NCBI RefSeq assembly: GCF_000300195.1
Contig: NZ_AMQH01000011.1
Coordinates: forward strand, 270,963 to 334,962
Direction of reading: 5' to 3'
Origin: Clostridium tunisiense TJ
GTDB lineage: Bacteria; Bacillota; Clostridia; Clostridiales; Clostridiaceae
DNA length: 64,000 bases
Below the pieces are notes generated by a model. The model was given only the letters and a program-made list of their open reading frames with translations. It had not been told where the DNA came from and ran no database searches. This document shows positions 9,138-18,596 of the stretch, in pieces (position 1 is the stretch's first letter; each line of letters starts with the position of its first letter). The position numbers and the translations under genes are program-made.

Positions 9138-10955
9138 TTAGGATAAGATGGCCATGAATTCTTCTCCTGTAATAGTCTCTTTTTCTAGGAGATATTTTGC
9201 CAATTCATGAAGCTTTTCTTTGTTTTCTTCTAATATATCAAGAGCCCTTTTATGGCAAGTTTTAATAATTTGAAGGACTTCCTCATCAATCTTAGCTGCG
9301 GTTTCAGCCGATACTATTAATGAAGCATCTCCACCTAAATATTGATTGTTTACAGTTTCTAGAGCCATCATATCAAACTTTTCACTCATACCAAATCTAG
9401 TAACCATAGCTCTACCAATCTTTGTGGCTTGCTCAATGTCATTAGAAGCTCCGGAAGTTATGCTATTAAACACAATTTCCTCCGCAGCACGCCCGCCCAT
9501 ATAGGTAGCTATCTTATCTAATGCTTGCTCTTTTGTCATTAGAACCTTTTCACCTTCTTCCACCTGCATGGTGTAGCCTAATGCACCAGAAGTTCTAGGT
9601 ATTATAGTTATCTTGTGTACTGGTGCAGAGTGGTTTTGCTTTGCTGCAACAAGCGCATGACCGATTTCATGATAAGCAATAGTTAATTTATCCTTCATGG
9701 AAATCACTGCATTTTTTCTTTGGTATCCAGCAATTACAACTTCTACTGCTTCTTCTAAATCACTTTGAATTATATATTTACGTCCAAACTTTACTGCACG
9801 AAGTGCTCCTTCATTGATGATGTTAGCTAAATCTGCTCCTGAAGCTCCTGAAGTAGCTCTTGCAATGCCATTGAAATCTATATCATCGCCTAATTTAACA
9901 TTTTTTCCATGTACTTTTAATATGTCTTCACGGCCTCTTAAATCAGGTAACTCTACAGGAACTCTTCTATCAAATCTCCCTGGTCTTAATAATGCTTTAT
10001 CAAGGGTTTCAGGTCTATTTGTAGCTGCTAAAATTACTACCCCTTTATCTGCATCGAAGCCATCCATCTCAGTTAAAAGTTGGTTTAATGTTTGTTCTCT
10101 TTCATCATTACCACCTGGACCTGCTGAATTTCTACTTTTACCTATAGTATCTATTTCATCGATGAACACAATACAAGGTGACTTTTCCTGTGCTTGTTTA
10201 AATAAATCTCTCACTCTAGCAGCACCCATCCCAACAAACATCTCTACAAATTCTGAACCTGAAATTGAAAAGAAGGGTACTTTTGATTCTCCTGCTACTG
10301 CCTTTGCAAGAAGGGTCTTACCTGTTCCTGGAGGACCTACTAATAGTGCTCCCTTTGGAACCTTTGCTCCAATTTCCTTATATTTTTGAGGATTGTGTAG
10401 GAAATCTACAATTTCTTGTAAAGCTTCCTTAGCTTCATCTTGTCCTGCTACATCGGCAAAAGTCTTCCCAGTTTGTGCTTCCACATATACTTTCACATTA
10501 CTCTTCCCAAAGGTCATTGCATTTCCCATGCCACCCATCTTACCTTGTATTTTTCCTACAAGCCTCTGTCCAAGGATTGTGAAGATCACCATTGGAAGAA
10601 TCCATGATAATAGGAAACTAACAAGTGGCGAAGTTTCCTTTGGTATAACTCTTTCAAAGCTTACATTAGCACTATAAAGACGTTTAACTAAATCAGGGTC
10701 TTCTAAACGACCTGTTATATAAAGACCTTCTTTTCCCTCTTCATTAACAGCGCTAAAGCCTATTTGGTTTTCTTGTATTTCAACTTTTCTAACCTGCCCA
10801 CTCTCAATTTGCTTTAAAAACGTACCATAATCAACTTTGCTAATTTCCTTTTGCAATATCATAGGTAGTAATAAGGTATTTGCAAGCATCATAATGACTA
10901 TTACCACAATATAATAATAAATCAAAGGTTTTTTAGAATTTTTTTGTATTTTCAT
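9138..10955 (-). CDS. ftsH: ATP-dependent zinc metalloprotease FtsH
   Basis: A 605-residue membrane-anchored AAA+ protease. Two N-terminal hydrophobic helices (~13-33 and ~110-130) flank an extracytoplasmic domain. The AAA module has Walker A GPPGTGKT, Walker B IVFIDEIDTIG and the arginine-finger region RPGRFDRRV. The protease domain has the zinc motif HEIGH and GGRAAEEIVF. FtsH degrades unfolded membrane proteins and short-lived regulators. Length is slightly below the usual 610-660 because the C-terminal tail is short. The start has GAAGGAGA 6-7 nt upstream. It is not next to hprT/tilS, the common Firmicute ftsH setting, so it may be a second copy. Confidence 0.95.
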   Translation of the reverse strand: MKIQKNSKKPLIYYYIVVIVIMMLANTLLLPMILQKEISKVDYGTFLKQIESGQVRKVEIQENQIGFSAVNEEGKEGLYITGRLEDPDLVKRLYSANVSFERVIPKETSPLVSFLLSWILPMVIFTILGQRLVGKIQGKMGGMGNAMTFGKSNVKVYVEAQTGKTFADVAGQDEAKEALQEIVDFLHNPQKYKEIGAKVPKGALLVGPPGTGKTLLAKAVAGESKVPFFSISGSEFVEMFVGMGAARVRDLFKQAQEKSPCIVFIDEIDTIGKSRNSAGPGGNDEREQTLNQLLTEMDGFDADKGVVILAATNRPETLDKALLRPGRFDRRVPVELPDLRGREDILKVHGKNVKLGDDIDFNGIARATSGASGADLANIINEGALRAVKFGRKYIIQSDLEEAVEVVIAGYQRKNAVISMKDKLTIAYHEIGHALVAAKQNHSAPVHKITIIPRTSGALGYTMQVEEGEKVLMTKEQALDKIATYMGGRAAEEIVFNSITSGASNDIEQATKIGRAMVTRFGMSEKFDMMALETVNNQYLGGDASLIVSAETAAKIDEEVLQIIKTCHKRALDILEENKEKLHELAKYLLEKETITGEEFMAILS

Positions 10956-11072
10956 TAAATTTCTCCTTCTAAATGGTATTTCCTTACTACAGATTTACAA
11001 CGTATTTTCAAGTAAGTTTTATTTCTGTGATTGTGCAAATTAATTTAACTCCGCAAACCTCTTCCACATTCC

Positions 11073-12380
11073 TTACAGCTTATATTTTTTAAGTCCTTCA
11101 TCCATATTATTAGCTAAAGTATTTAATTCTTCCGCTGAATTTGACATTTCTTTAAAAATTTCTAACTGAGAATCTGCACTTGCAGCTAATTCCTCACTAG
11201 CTGCTGCTGTTTGCTCTGAAACTCTTGTACTGTTTTCAATAGCAGAAATAGCATCCTCTTTTAGATTTTCCATGTGGTTTATTGCTTCGTTTGTGTCATT
11301 GATTTTTTGTATAATTGATTCAATAGACTTAGCTATTTTATTAAAGGAACTCTCAGTCTGATCAACGGCTTCGAGTTGCTCACTAGAAACATTCTTCATA
11401 GACCTCATAGCATTAATTGCCTGTTGAGAATCCTTTTGAATATTTTTCATTGTATTTTTAATTTGTTCAGTTGATTTTTTACTTTCCTCTGCTAGTTTTC
11501 TAACTTCTTCTGCAACTACTGCAAAGCCTCTACCTGACTCTCCAGCTCTAGCAGCTTCAATGGCAGCGTTAAGAGCTAGAAGATTTGTTTGGTCTGCAAT
11601 ACTTTGTATTGAATCTACGAACAAACTTATATTATTTAACGTAACAGTAAGATTTTCTATAGCCTCAAATATCTTCTCTGAAGATATATTGTAATTATCA
11701 GATTCAATTCTTAGACTTTTAACAGTTTCAAGTCCTTCTTTATTTAAGCTACTTACACTGCTAGCCTCAGTCATCATATCGTGATAACTGTTACTAACAG
11801 CATCTATATGTTGAGACAATGCCTCAATCTTATCTACACTTTTTTGTGTTTCTGCCACTTGATTAGTTACACCTTTAGCAATTTCATCAATTGTGTTAGT
11901 TATTTCAGATATTGTTGCTGTGGCTTGTCTTACTTTTTCAGACATATTTAAAGAGGAGCTAACCATGGCTTTTGTAAGCTCAAAGCTTCCTTGTATTATT
12001 TTTCTCATTTCTGAAGTTAATGAGTTCATGTGATCTGCAATCTTGCCTAAAGCTTTGAAATCCTTCTTTTCAATATCCATAGATAAATCTCCAGAGTTTA
12101 TAGCATGAGCAACATTAGTAAAATTGCTAGAAGCTTTTTTAATTACTGCCATAAATATAACTAATAAAAGTAATGCTAAAACTATATTTGATATAACACA
12201 AACTGTTGCTATCATTAAAAAGTTTTTTGAACCAGTAATGGCTTTTAATAAAAGCGCTAATATTGAACCCTCAACAGCTGTAACTATCACTGATAAAAAA
12301 ATAGTGGCAGTAAAAGTTGCCTTTAATAGCTTTCCTACACTGCTTCCTTTACTTATACCTTTTTGAATTAACTCACTCAT
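11073..12380 (-). CDS. Methyl-accepting chemotaxis protein with minimal sensor region
   Basis: A 435-residue chemoreceptor. Two hydrophobic segments (about 22-50 and 54-84) are separated by only a few residues, so there is no extracellular ligand domain. A HAMP-like linker follows ([30 protein letters not shown]), then a long helical signalling domain. The hairpin tip has the invariant [19 protein letters not shown] and [18 protein letters not shown]. It should signal to CheA from the membrane, perhaps sensing membrane state or an intracellular cue. Alanine/glutamate-rich stretches near the C-terminus ([17 protein letters not shown]) are likely methylation sites. The start has AGGGGGAAA 6 nt upstream. 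No che genes are nearby. Confidence 0.92.
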   Translation of the reverse strand: MSELIQKGISKGSSVGKLLKATFTATIFLSVIVTAVEGSILALLLKAITGSKNFLMIATVCVISNIVLALLLLVIFMAVIKKASSNFTNVAHAINSGDLSMDIEKKDFKALGKIADHMNSLTSEMRKIIQGSFELTKAMVSSSLNMSEKVRQATATISEITNTIDEIAKGVTNQVAETQKSVDKIEALSQHIDAVSNSYHDMMTEASSVSSLNKEGLETVKSLRIESDNYNISSEKIFEAIENLTVTLNNISLFVDSIQSIADQTNLLALNAAIEAARAGESGRGFAVVAEEVRKLAEESKKSTEQIKNTMKNIQKDSQQAINAMRSMKNVSSEQLEAVDQTESSFNKIAKSIESIIQKINDTNEAINHMENLKEDAISAIENSTRVSEQTAAASEELAASADSQLEIFKEMSNSAEELNTLANNMDEGLKKYKL

Positions 12381-12646
12381 GGATATTTCCCCCTACACTT
12401 TTTTGTTCCTTTTAATACATCTTCATTTTTACGCTTCATACAGTCAGCAAAAATAAAGACTTTCTTATTCCTGCTTCTCATCTTGGTTCCCTTAAAGCTT
12501 TCTAGTGTTTCATAAAATACATTTTCACCTTCATAGCCTATATTTTGTCTACTCCGCCTATCAATCTATATTTTTCCTTATGTTTCTCACCAATCCTTTG
12601 CGATAATTACCAGGAAATAGCGCTGGTTTTATGAGGCCAAGCTTCC

Positions 12647-12675
12647 TTGACACCATTTTTTTAATTTGATACCAT
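12647..12675 (+). promoter_or_regulatory. Sigma-A promoter of cardiolipin synthase gene
   Basis: A perfect -35 TTGACA (12647-12652), a 17-nt spacer and a -10-like TACCAT (12670-12675). It is the best match in the 395-bp gap ahead of cls and leaves a ~90-nt leader. The -10 matches at four of six positions. Confidence 0.55.
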
Positions 12676-12680
12676 TATCG

Positions 12681-12696
12681 TACCGACTAGCCGGTA
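12681..12696. promoter_or_regulatory. TetR-type operator palindrome at the cls promoter
   Basis: TACCGACTAGCCGGTA is a 16-bp palindrome with a single mismatched pair (TACCGRCTAGYCGGTA). It resembles operators bound by TetR-family repressors. It starts 5 nt after the -10 element, over the expected transcription start. No TetR gene lies in the window. Confidence 0.5.
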
Positions 12697-12775
12697 AATA
12701 AGTATTATATTAATATATCATAATAAACAGCTTTATTAAAGAGTAAAATCATTAAATATTCGAGGTGTAAAAATA

Positions 12776-14224
12776 ATGTCCTGGATTCTTGGTGCTATAT
12801 ACTTACTAAACTTTATAACTATACTTACAATCTTATTTGTTGAAAGAAAAAAGCAATCCATTGCATTTACTTGGATTCTTATAATGACTTTTCTTCCTGT
12901 AGTTGGTTTTATCCTTTATCCTTTTTTAGGAAGGAATTTAAGACCCAATCAGAAAAAGTTATTTAAATTAAAAAGGGAATTTGATATTCTCTATAGCGAA
13001 AGACTTCAAAAGAAAAATTTACTTTTCAATGAGGATACTGCTTCTTATATAGATGAAAATACACACAAATACCAAGGTCTTATATCAATGAATTATAACG
13101 CTGGTAATAGTGTTTATTATCAAGATAATAATATTGATATATTTACTAAATGCACAGATAAATTCAACTCTTTGCTTAAAGATATTGAAAATGCTAATGA
13201 CACCATACATATGCTCTACTACATTATTAATAATGATGAAATTGGCAGTGAAGTTGTAAACCTCCTTACAAAAAAAGCTAAAGAAGGTGTGGAAGTACGT
13301 CTTCTTTATGATCATGTGGGAAGTATTCTTACTCCTCAAAAAATGTTTAGGAATCTAATAAAGGCTGGAGGAAATGTTTGTAGATTTTTCCCTCTTAGTC
13401 TTGGAACTTATACCCGTGTGAATTATAGAAACCATCGTAAAATTGTTATTATTGATGGAAAGATTGGATATATAGGTGGAATGAACATTGGTGATGAGTA
13501 TTTAGGTCTTCATAAGAAGCTTACCCCTTGGAGAGATACTCACTTAAGAATTACAGGTACTTCTGTGTATGCTCTTCAAGAGAGATTTCTAATGGATTGG
13601 TGTTATGCTTCAAACACTATGAAAGATATAGCTGCAGCTACTTTGAGTAAATTCTTCCCTCCATTCCAATCACAAGGAAATATTGGATTACAAGTACTTT
13701 CTAGCGGACCTGATGTTAGCGGAGAACAAATTAAACGAGGATACATAAAAATGATTACTTCTGCAAAGGAAAAAATATTTATCCAAACCCCTTATTTCAT
13801 TCCAGATGAGCCCTTCCTTGAGGCTCTCCAAATTGCTGCCTTATCTGGAGTTGATGTTAGAATAATGTTACCTTCCATTGCAGATCATATCATAGTTAAT
13901 CATGCCACAACTTCGTATATAAATGATGTTTTACCTTATGGCATTAAGGTATATTTATATCAAGGGTTTATTCATTCAAAAATGATTGTAATAGATGGAG
14001 AAGTTACCTCCATTGGAACTGCAAATATGGATGTTAGAAGTTTTTCTTCTAACTTTGAAATTAACACTTTTATTTATAACACTGAGTTCTCAAATAAGTG
14101 TAATGATATTTTTGAAAAGGATATGGCTGAAAGCAAATTAGTTACAAAAGAAACTTATGCCTCAAGAGGACGTATTGCTAAAATTAAAGAAGGTTTATGT
14201 AGGCTTTTATCTCCATTATTATAA
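12776..14224 (+). CDS. cls: Cardiolipin synthase
   Basis: A 482-residue phospholipase-D-superfamily enzyme. Two N-terminal membrane helices (~1-25 and ~32-52) are followed by two HKD catalytic motifs. The first is NHRKIVIIDGKIGYIGGMNIG near 218-240, the second HSKMIVIDGEVTSIGTANMD near 400-420. It condenses two phosphatidylglycerols to cardiolipin plus glycerol at the membrane. Length is typical of bacterial ClsA types. The start has CGAGGTG 8 nt upstream. The upstream palindrome suggests repression by a TetR-family regulator. It is a single-gene unit. Confidence 0.95.
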   Translation: MSWILGAIYLLNFITILTILFVERKKQSIAFTWILIMTFLPVVGFILYPFLGRNLRPNQKKLFKLKREFDILYSERLQKKNLLFNEDTASYIDENTHKYQGLISMNYNAGNSVYYQDNNIDIFTKCTDKFNSLLKDIENANDTIHMLYYIINNDEIGSEVVNLLTKKAKEGVEVRLLYDHVGSILTPQKMFRNLIKAGGNVCRFFPLSLGTYTRVNYRNHRKIVIIDGKIGYIGGMNIGDEYLGLHKKLTPWRDTHLRITGTSVYALQERFLMDWCYASNTMKDIAAATLSKFFPPFQSQGNIGLQVLSSGPDVSGEQIKRGYIKMITSAKEKIFIQTPYFIPDEPFLEALQIAALSGVDVRIMLPSIADHIIVNHATTSYINDVLPYGIKVYLYQGFIHSKMIVIDGEVTSIGTANMDVRSFSSNFEINTFIYNTEFSNKCNDIFEKDMAESKLVTKETYASRGRIAKIKEGLCRLLSPLL

Positions 14225-14289
14225 ATTTCAAACTTTAAAGTAGGATCATAAGAGTTGAAAACTTAATTAAAATATAATAAATAAATAGT

Positions 14290-14307
14290 CTAACCCTATA
14301 GGGTTAG
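14290..14307. repeat. 18-bp perfect palindrome downstream of cls
   Basis: CTAACCCTATAGGGTTAG, 66 bp past the cls stop. It could be a small hairpin or a protein-binding site. No T-run follows, so it is not a convincing terminator. Confidence 0.4.
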
Positions 14308-14318
14308 AATTAAAAAGC

Positions 14319-14368
14319 AAGTGGCTACCTCATAATTCATGAAAATGTATAGTGAGTAGCTCTTTTAT
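14319..14368 (+). terminator. Likely terminator of cls
   Basis: GGCTACCTCA pairs with TGAGTAGCT with a one-base bulge and a long loop, followed by CTTTTATTTTT on the plus strand. Confidence 0.55.
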
Positions 14369-14382
14369 TTTTCTAAAATTAG

Positions 14383-14429
14383 AGGGACATTGAAAACAAC
14401 TTCATAAAAATTTGTTTTCAACGTCCCTT
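14383..14429 (-). terminator. Terminator of the amino-sugar/ptsHI operon
   Basis: Inverted repeat: AGGGACATTGAAAACAA with TTGTTTTCAACGTCCCT (one mismatch, loop ~12 nt). It lies 21 bp past the HPr stop on the minus strand, followed by a moderately T-rich tract. Confidence 0.75.
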
Positions 14430-14449
14430 TAATTACACTTTCAATATTT

Positions 14450-14707
14450 TTATTCTAGAGTTTCTATTAATTTTGTCACTGCCTCTACTGCTGCCACTTC
14501 GTCTTCACCTTCAGCCTGAATAGTTACAATATCACCACACATAGCCCCAATGCTAAGAACCCCTAGCAGACTTTTCATATTAACTTCTTTATGGTCCTTT
14601 TTTATTCTCATATCACTTTTAAACTTATTACCTTCTGCTACAACCTTTGCAGCTGGTCTAGCATGAAGCCCAATCTTATTTTTAACTACAACCTCTTGTT
14701 TAAACAT
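14450..14707 (-). CDS. ptsH: Phosphocarrier protein HPr
   Basis: An 85-residue HPr. The phosphorylated histidine is in NKIGLHARPAAKVV (His-15). The regulatory serine is in VNMKSLLGVLS (Ser-46), the target of HPr kinase in Firmicutes, so this copy can take part in catabolite control as well as transport. HPr relays phosphate from enzyme I to the EIIA proteins. A GGGGGG site precedes ATG. It is the last gene of the amino-sugar cluster, 55 bp after ptsI, which is in the reverse of the common Firmicute ptsH-ptsI order. Confidence 0.97.
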   Translation of the reverse strand: MFKQEVVVKNKIGLHARPAAKVVAEGNKFKSDMRIKKDHKEVNMKSLLGVLSIGAMCGDIVTIQAEGEDEVAAVEAVTKLIETLE

Positions 14708-14762
14708 AATATCCCCCCGTATTCTTATATTAAATTATAGGTAACCTAGGTAATCTCTTCCC

Positions 14763-16478
14763 TTATATCTGACCTTCCCTTGTTTCCCTTAAATATTCCT
14801 CAATTTCCTCTGAGGTAGCCATTAATAAAACCTGTTCAGCTATCCTTTTACAACCTTCATAACTTACTTTCCTAATTAGTTCCTTAGCTTTAAGGATAGA
14901 TGGGGCATTCATGCTGAATTCATCAAGTCCTATACCAATTAATATAGGTACTGCTTTTAAATCTCCAGCCATCTCTCCACACATTCCTACCCATTTTCCT
15001 GCTTTATGAGCATTATCAATTACTAACTTAATAAGTCTTAAAACTGCTGGATGAAGAGGATTATAAAGATAAGAAACCTCCTCATTCATTCTATCTACAG
15101 CTATGGTATACTGTATTAAATCATTGGTCCCTATGCTGAAAAAGTCCACTTCCTTAATAAGTAAATCTGAAATCATTGCAGCAGAAGGAATTTCAATCAT
15201 TATTCCTATCTCTATAGACTCTTTATAACCTAGCCCCTCTTTTCTTAGTTCCTTTTTAACTTCCTCTAAAACACCCTTAACTTGTCTTATCTCCTCAACA
15301 CAAGAAACCATTGGAAACATTATTTTTAAGTTTCCAAAAACAGAAGCTCTTAAAAGGGCTCTTAACTGGGTTTTAAATATATCCTTCTCCTTAAGACATA
15401 ATCTTAAAGCTCTATAACCTAGGAAAGGGTTTAATTCTTCTTTTAAGGGTAAGTAGGGTAACTTTTTATCACCACCAATATCTAGTGTTCTTATGATAAC
15501 CCCTTTTCCCCCCATATTTTCTAAGGCTTCCTTATAAGCCTTAAATTGTTGTTCTTCAGTTGGGAGACTATTATTATCCATGTAAAGAAACTCTGTTCTG
15601 AAAAGTCCTACTCCCTGTCCACCAAGAGCTAAAACTTGTTTTGCATCTTCAGGATTTCCAATGTTTCCAGATAATTCCACTTTTCTTCCATCTAAAGTTA
15701 TGGTTTCTAAAGCTTTTAAAGTCATAAGATAAGTTTTTTCTTGTAAAATTTCCGCTTGTAGCTTCTTAACCTCTACTAAAACTTCTTCCTCTGGATTTAT
15801 AATTACTTCTCCCTTATCTCCATGGACTACTAAAAGATCTCCTTCTTTAATTTCCTCTATAGCTAAACCTACCCCCACTACAGCTGGGATGCCTAAAGTT
15901 CTTGCCATAATTGCAGAGTGAGAGGTTCTGCCTCCAACTCCTGTAACAAACCCTAAGACTTTTTCCTTATTCATTTGCGCAGTATCTGAAGGGGTTAAAT
16001 CTTTTTTTACAATTATACACTGCTCCTTTATATCTCCTAGAGCTATAGTTTTAACTCCCAAAAGAAGGTTCATTATTCTGCCGCCCACATCTTTTACATC
16101 TGCTGCTCTTTCTATCATATATTCATTGCCCATATCTTCAAAAATGGAAACAAACATATTAATGGTTTCTTCCAATGCAAATTCTGCATTGACGCCTTCA
16201 GAGTTTATCTTCAGCTCAACTGCACCAAGGAACTCTGGGTCTTGAAGTATTAAAAGGTGAGCTTCAAAAATTTCAGCTTCTTCCTCTCCAAGGGTTTTAT
16301 TTGTAAGCTCCACTATAGCTTTTATTTCCTCCTCAGCTGTAATTATTGCTGATTTAAATCTATCTATTTCTAAAGTTGTATTTTCAATTTTTCTTTTCTC
16401 AACTTTAGGTTTATCTTCCTTTATTATAAAGGCCTTTCCTATGGATACTCCACTTGATGCCCCAATCCCCTTAATCAA
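14763..16478 (-). CDS. ptsI: PTS enzyme I (phosphoenolpyruvate-protein phosphotransferase)
   Basis: A 571-residue enzyme I with all parts. The N-terminal HPr-binding/phosphohistidine domain carries the active histidine in GGRTSHSAIMARTLGIPAVV (near 185-200). The C-terminal PEP-binding barrel has FRTEFLYMD, RTLDIGGDKKLPYL, FSIGTNDLIQYT and the active cysteine in VGMCGEMAGD. It takes phosphate from PEP and passes it to HPr in the cytosol. The start is TTG with AAGGGGGAA upstream. It directly follows nagB (17 bp), so the general PTS proteins are transcribed with an amino-sugar pathway. Confidence 0.97.
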   Translation of the reverse strand: MIKGIGASSGVSIGKAFIIKEDKPKVEKRKIENTTLEIDRFKSAIITAEEEIKAIVELTNKTLGEEEAEIFEAHLLILQDPEFLGAVELKINSEGVNAEFALEETINMFVSIFEDMGNEYMIERAADVKDVGGRIMNLLLGVKTIALGDIKEQCIIVKKDLTPSDTAQMNKEKVLGFVTGVGGRTSHSAIMARTLGIPAVVGVGLAIEEIKEGDLLVVHGDKGEVIINPEEEVLVEVKKLQAEILQEKTYLMTLKALETITLDGRKVELSGNIGNPEDAKQVLALGGQGVGLFRTEFLYMDNNSLPTEEQQFKAYKEALENMGGKGVIIRTLDIGGDKKLPYLPLKEELNPFLGYRALRLCLKEKDIFKTQLRALLRASVFGNLKIMFPMVSCVEEIRQVKGVLEEVKKELRKEGLGYKESIEIGIMIEIPSAAMISDLLIKEVDFFSIGTNDLIQYTIAVDRMNEEVSYLYNPLHPAVLRLIKLVIDNAHKAGKWVGMCGEMAGDLKAVPILIGIGLDEFSMNAPSILKAKELIRKVSYEGCKRIAEQVLLMATSEEIEEYLRETREGQI

Positions 16479-16495
16479 AACTGTTCCCCCTTACT

Positions 16496-17227
16496 TTACT
16501 CTCTTATTAACTCCCCAGCTTCTTTATCCACAATTAAAGTTACATCAGGATGAAGTTGTAAAATCGAAGCGGGTAAATCTGGAGTTATAGGACCATTAAG
16601 CATTCTCTCAATAACCTTAGCTTTTTCGTTTCCCGAAGCAAGAAGAATAATTTTCTTCGCATGCATTATAGTTTTTATTCCCATACTAATAGCACTTCTA
16701 GGAACCTCCTCTATAGAAGTAAAAAATCTAGAGTTTGCTTCTATAGTCTCCTCATCAAGATTTACTAAATGAGTTATAGCTTCAAACTTTATGTCTGGCT
16801 CATTAAAACCTATATGTCCATTTATGCCTATGCCAAGTAATTGCATATCAATTCCACCAGCATTTTTTATCTTAGCTTCATAACTTTTACACTCTGCTTC
16901 AATATCTTTCGCTGTTCCATCAGGAATATTTATATTATTTAAATCTATGTCAATGTGCTTAAATAAATTTTCCACCATATAGTAATGATAGCTTTGCAGG
17001 TTGTTTTTATCTAAACCATAATACTCATCTAAATTAAAGGTTTTTACCTGTTTAAAACTAAACTTTCCCTGGTTGTGCAAACTAACTAGCTCCTTATAAA
17101 AACCTATGGGCGTTCCACCTGTAGCCAATCCAATGACACTTTCTGGCTTTAATATAATTTGACTTGCCATCATGTCTGCAGCTACTCTACTCATATCCCT
17201 ATAATTTTCCCCTATTATAATTCTCAC
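16496..17227 (-). CDS. nagB: Glucosamine-6-phosphate deaminase
   Basis: A 243-residue NagB. Characteristic segments are GLATGGTPIGFYKELV, TFNLDEYYGLDKNN (catalytic aspartate), GIGINGHIGFNEP (catalytic histidine loop) and SAISMGIKTIMHAKKIILLASG. It converts glucosamine-6-phosphate to fructose-6-phosphate and ammonia, feeding glycolysis. Length matches the short Gram-positive type without the allosteric C-terminal extension. The start is GTG with a GGTG site upstream. It lies between nagA and ptsI in one minus-strand run. Confidence 0.96.
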   Translation of the reverse strand: MRIIIGENYRDMSRVAADMMASQIILKPESVIGLATGGTPIGFYKELVSLHNQGKFSFKQVKTFNLDEYYGLDKNNLQSYHYYMVENLFKHIDIDLNNINIPDGTAKDIEAECKSYEAKIKNAGGIDMQLLGIGINGHIGFNEPDIKFEAITHLVNLDEETIEANSRFFTSIEEVPRSAISMGIKTIMHAKKIILLASGNEKAKVIERMLNGPITPDLPASILQLHPDVTLIVDKEAGELIRE

Positions 17228-17383
17228 TTTTCATATCACCTACCTCTAAATGGCCTTTTGGAAGGATTATTCTTTCCTCCCCTTTAGATAGAATCTTAAA
17301 TTTTGCATGGCAAAGGCAACTTCTTTATGTTAAATTCTCTTCTAAAATGCCTGAAGAAAATCAGATGTTCCCTATTGAACCCT

Positions 17384-18583
17384 TCACAGTTTTAACTCTC
17401 TACCATTAATTATAGTTTTTGAAACCTCAAAAGCATTATCAAAAATTATAATATCGCTATGTTTTCCAATGGTTAAACTACCCTTATCCTTGTGAATACC
17501 AATAACTTTAGCTGGGTTTAAAGAAGCCATATTAACTGCTTCATATAGTTCTATACTGCTGTGCTCATAGAAATTTTTCACTGCCTTATTTAAGGTAAGA
17601 ACGCTCCCTGCTAAGGTTCCATCTTTTAACCTAGCTGAATTATCTTTAACGGTTACTTCCTGTCCTCCCAAATCATAAATTCCCTCTTTCATGCACCCTG
17701 CTCTCATGGAATCCGTTATAAGCACCAGTTTATCTGTTCCTTTTACTGCTTTTAACATAGGAAAAACCCCTGGATGTACATGAATTGTATCTGCTATAAT
17801 CTCACAGGTTATATTACTGCCTAATACCGCTCCAACAACCCCTGGTTCCCTGTGATTTAAAGGAGTCATTGCGTTAAAAAGATGGGTAGCATGACCTATT
17901 CCACTTTCAATGCTTTTCATAGCTTCCTCATAAGTTGCATTTGTATGACCTATGGAAAGCACAATCTCCTTATACTTACTAACCTTATTAAGGAAATTAT
18001 GATTTTCATCTTTTTCTGGAGCAAGGGTTATAATTTTTATAATGTCTAAGTAATTCTTAATAAAATTAAAGTCTGGCCTCATTATATGGTTAGGATTCTG
18101 AGCCCCTTTATACTTTTTATTGATAAAAGGCCCTTCCACATGACAACCTAACACTGTTGCTCCATCCATCTCACTGTTCATGGTAGTTCTAATAACCTCA
18201 AAAGCTTTATAGATATGTTCTTTATCCATGGTCATAGTGGTAGGTAAAAATCCTGTTACTCCATTTTTAGCTATGGTTTTACTAATTACCTTAAGGGCTT
18301 CTATTTCTCCATCCATAGTATCTCGTCCTCCAGAACCATGGATGTGAATGTCAATAAGTCCTGGACCAACATATTGTCCCTTTGCATCAATAACCTCTAG
18401 TTTCTTGTGCTTATGTTCTTCATAGTTATCATTAAAAGAAGTCACCATAAAGTAATTCCCATTGGAATCCATAGTTATTTTATCCTCATCAAGGATATCT
18501 ATGATTTTTTCTTCATAAATAAGAGCTTTATTTTTAAGCACAGCATTTTCTGTTATGATGTTTCCATTTATTATTGCCTTCAT
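17384..18583 (-). CDS. nagA: N-acetylglucosamine-6-phosphate deacetylase
   Basis: A 399-residue amidohydrolase. Metal and substrate motifs are GLIDIHIHGSGGRDTMDG, GCHVEGPFINKKYKGAQ, LSIGHTNATYEEA, GHATHLFNAMTPLNHREPG and the catalytic aspartate in VLITDSMRAG. It removes acetate from GlcNAc-6-phosphate to give the NagB substrate. Slightly longer than usual because of an insert near residues 40-62 (NGNYFMVTSFNDNYEEHKHKK) before the metal site. The start has AAGGTGAG 5 nt upstream. It follows mupG by 13 bp and precedes nagB by 156 bp. Confidence 0.95.
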   Translation of the reverse strand: MKAIINGNIITENAVLKNKALIYEEKIIDILDEDKITMDSNGNYFMVTSFNDNYEEHKHKKLEVIDAKGQYVGPGLIDIHIHGSGGRDTMDGEIEALKVISKTIAKNGVTGFLPTTMTMDKEHIYKAFEVIRTTMNSEMDGATVLGCHVEGPFINKKYKGAQNPNHIMRPDFNFIKNYLDIIKIITLAPEKDENHNFLNKVSKYKEIVLSIGHTNATYEEAMKSIESGIGHATHLFNAMTPLNHREPGVVGAVLGSNITCEIIADTIHVHPGVFPMLKAVKGTDKLVLITDSMRAGCMKEGIYDLGGQEVTVKDNSARLKDGTLAGSVLTLNKAVKNFYEHSSIELYEAVNMASLNPAKVIGIHKDKGSLTIGKHSDIIIFDNAFEVSKTIINGRELKL

Positions 18584-18596
18584 ATACTCACCTTCC

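Noticed and set aside
9814..10389. Long reading frame antisense to ftsH
   Set aside because: It has no ribosome site and exactly mirrors the codon pattern of the well-supported ftsH gene.
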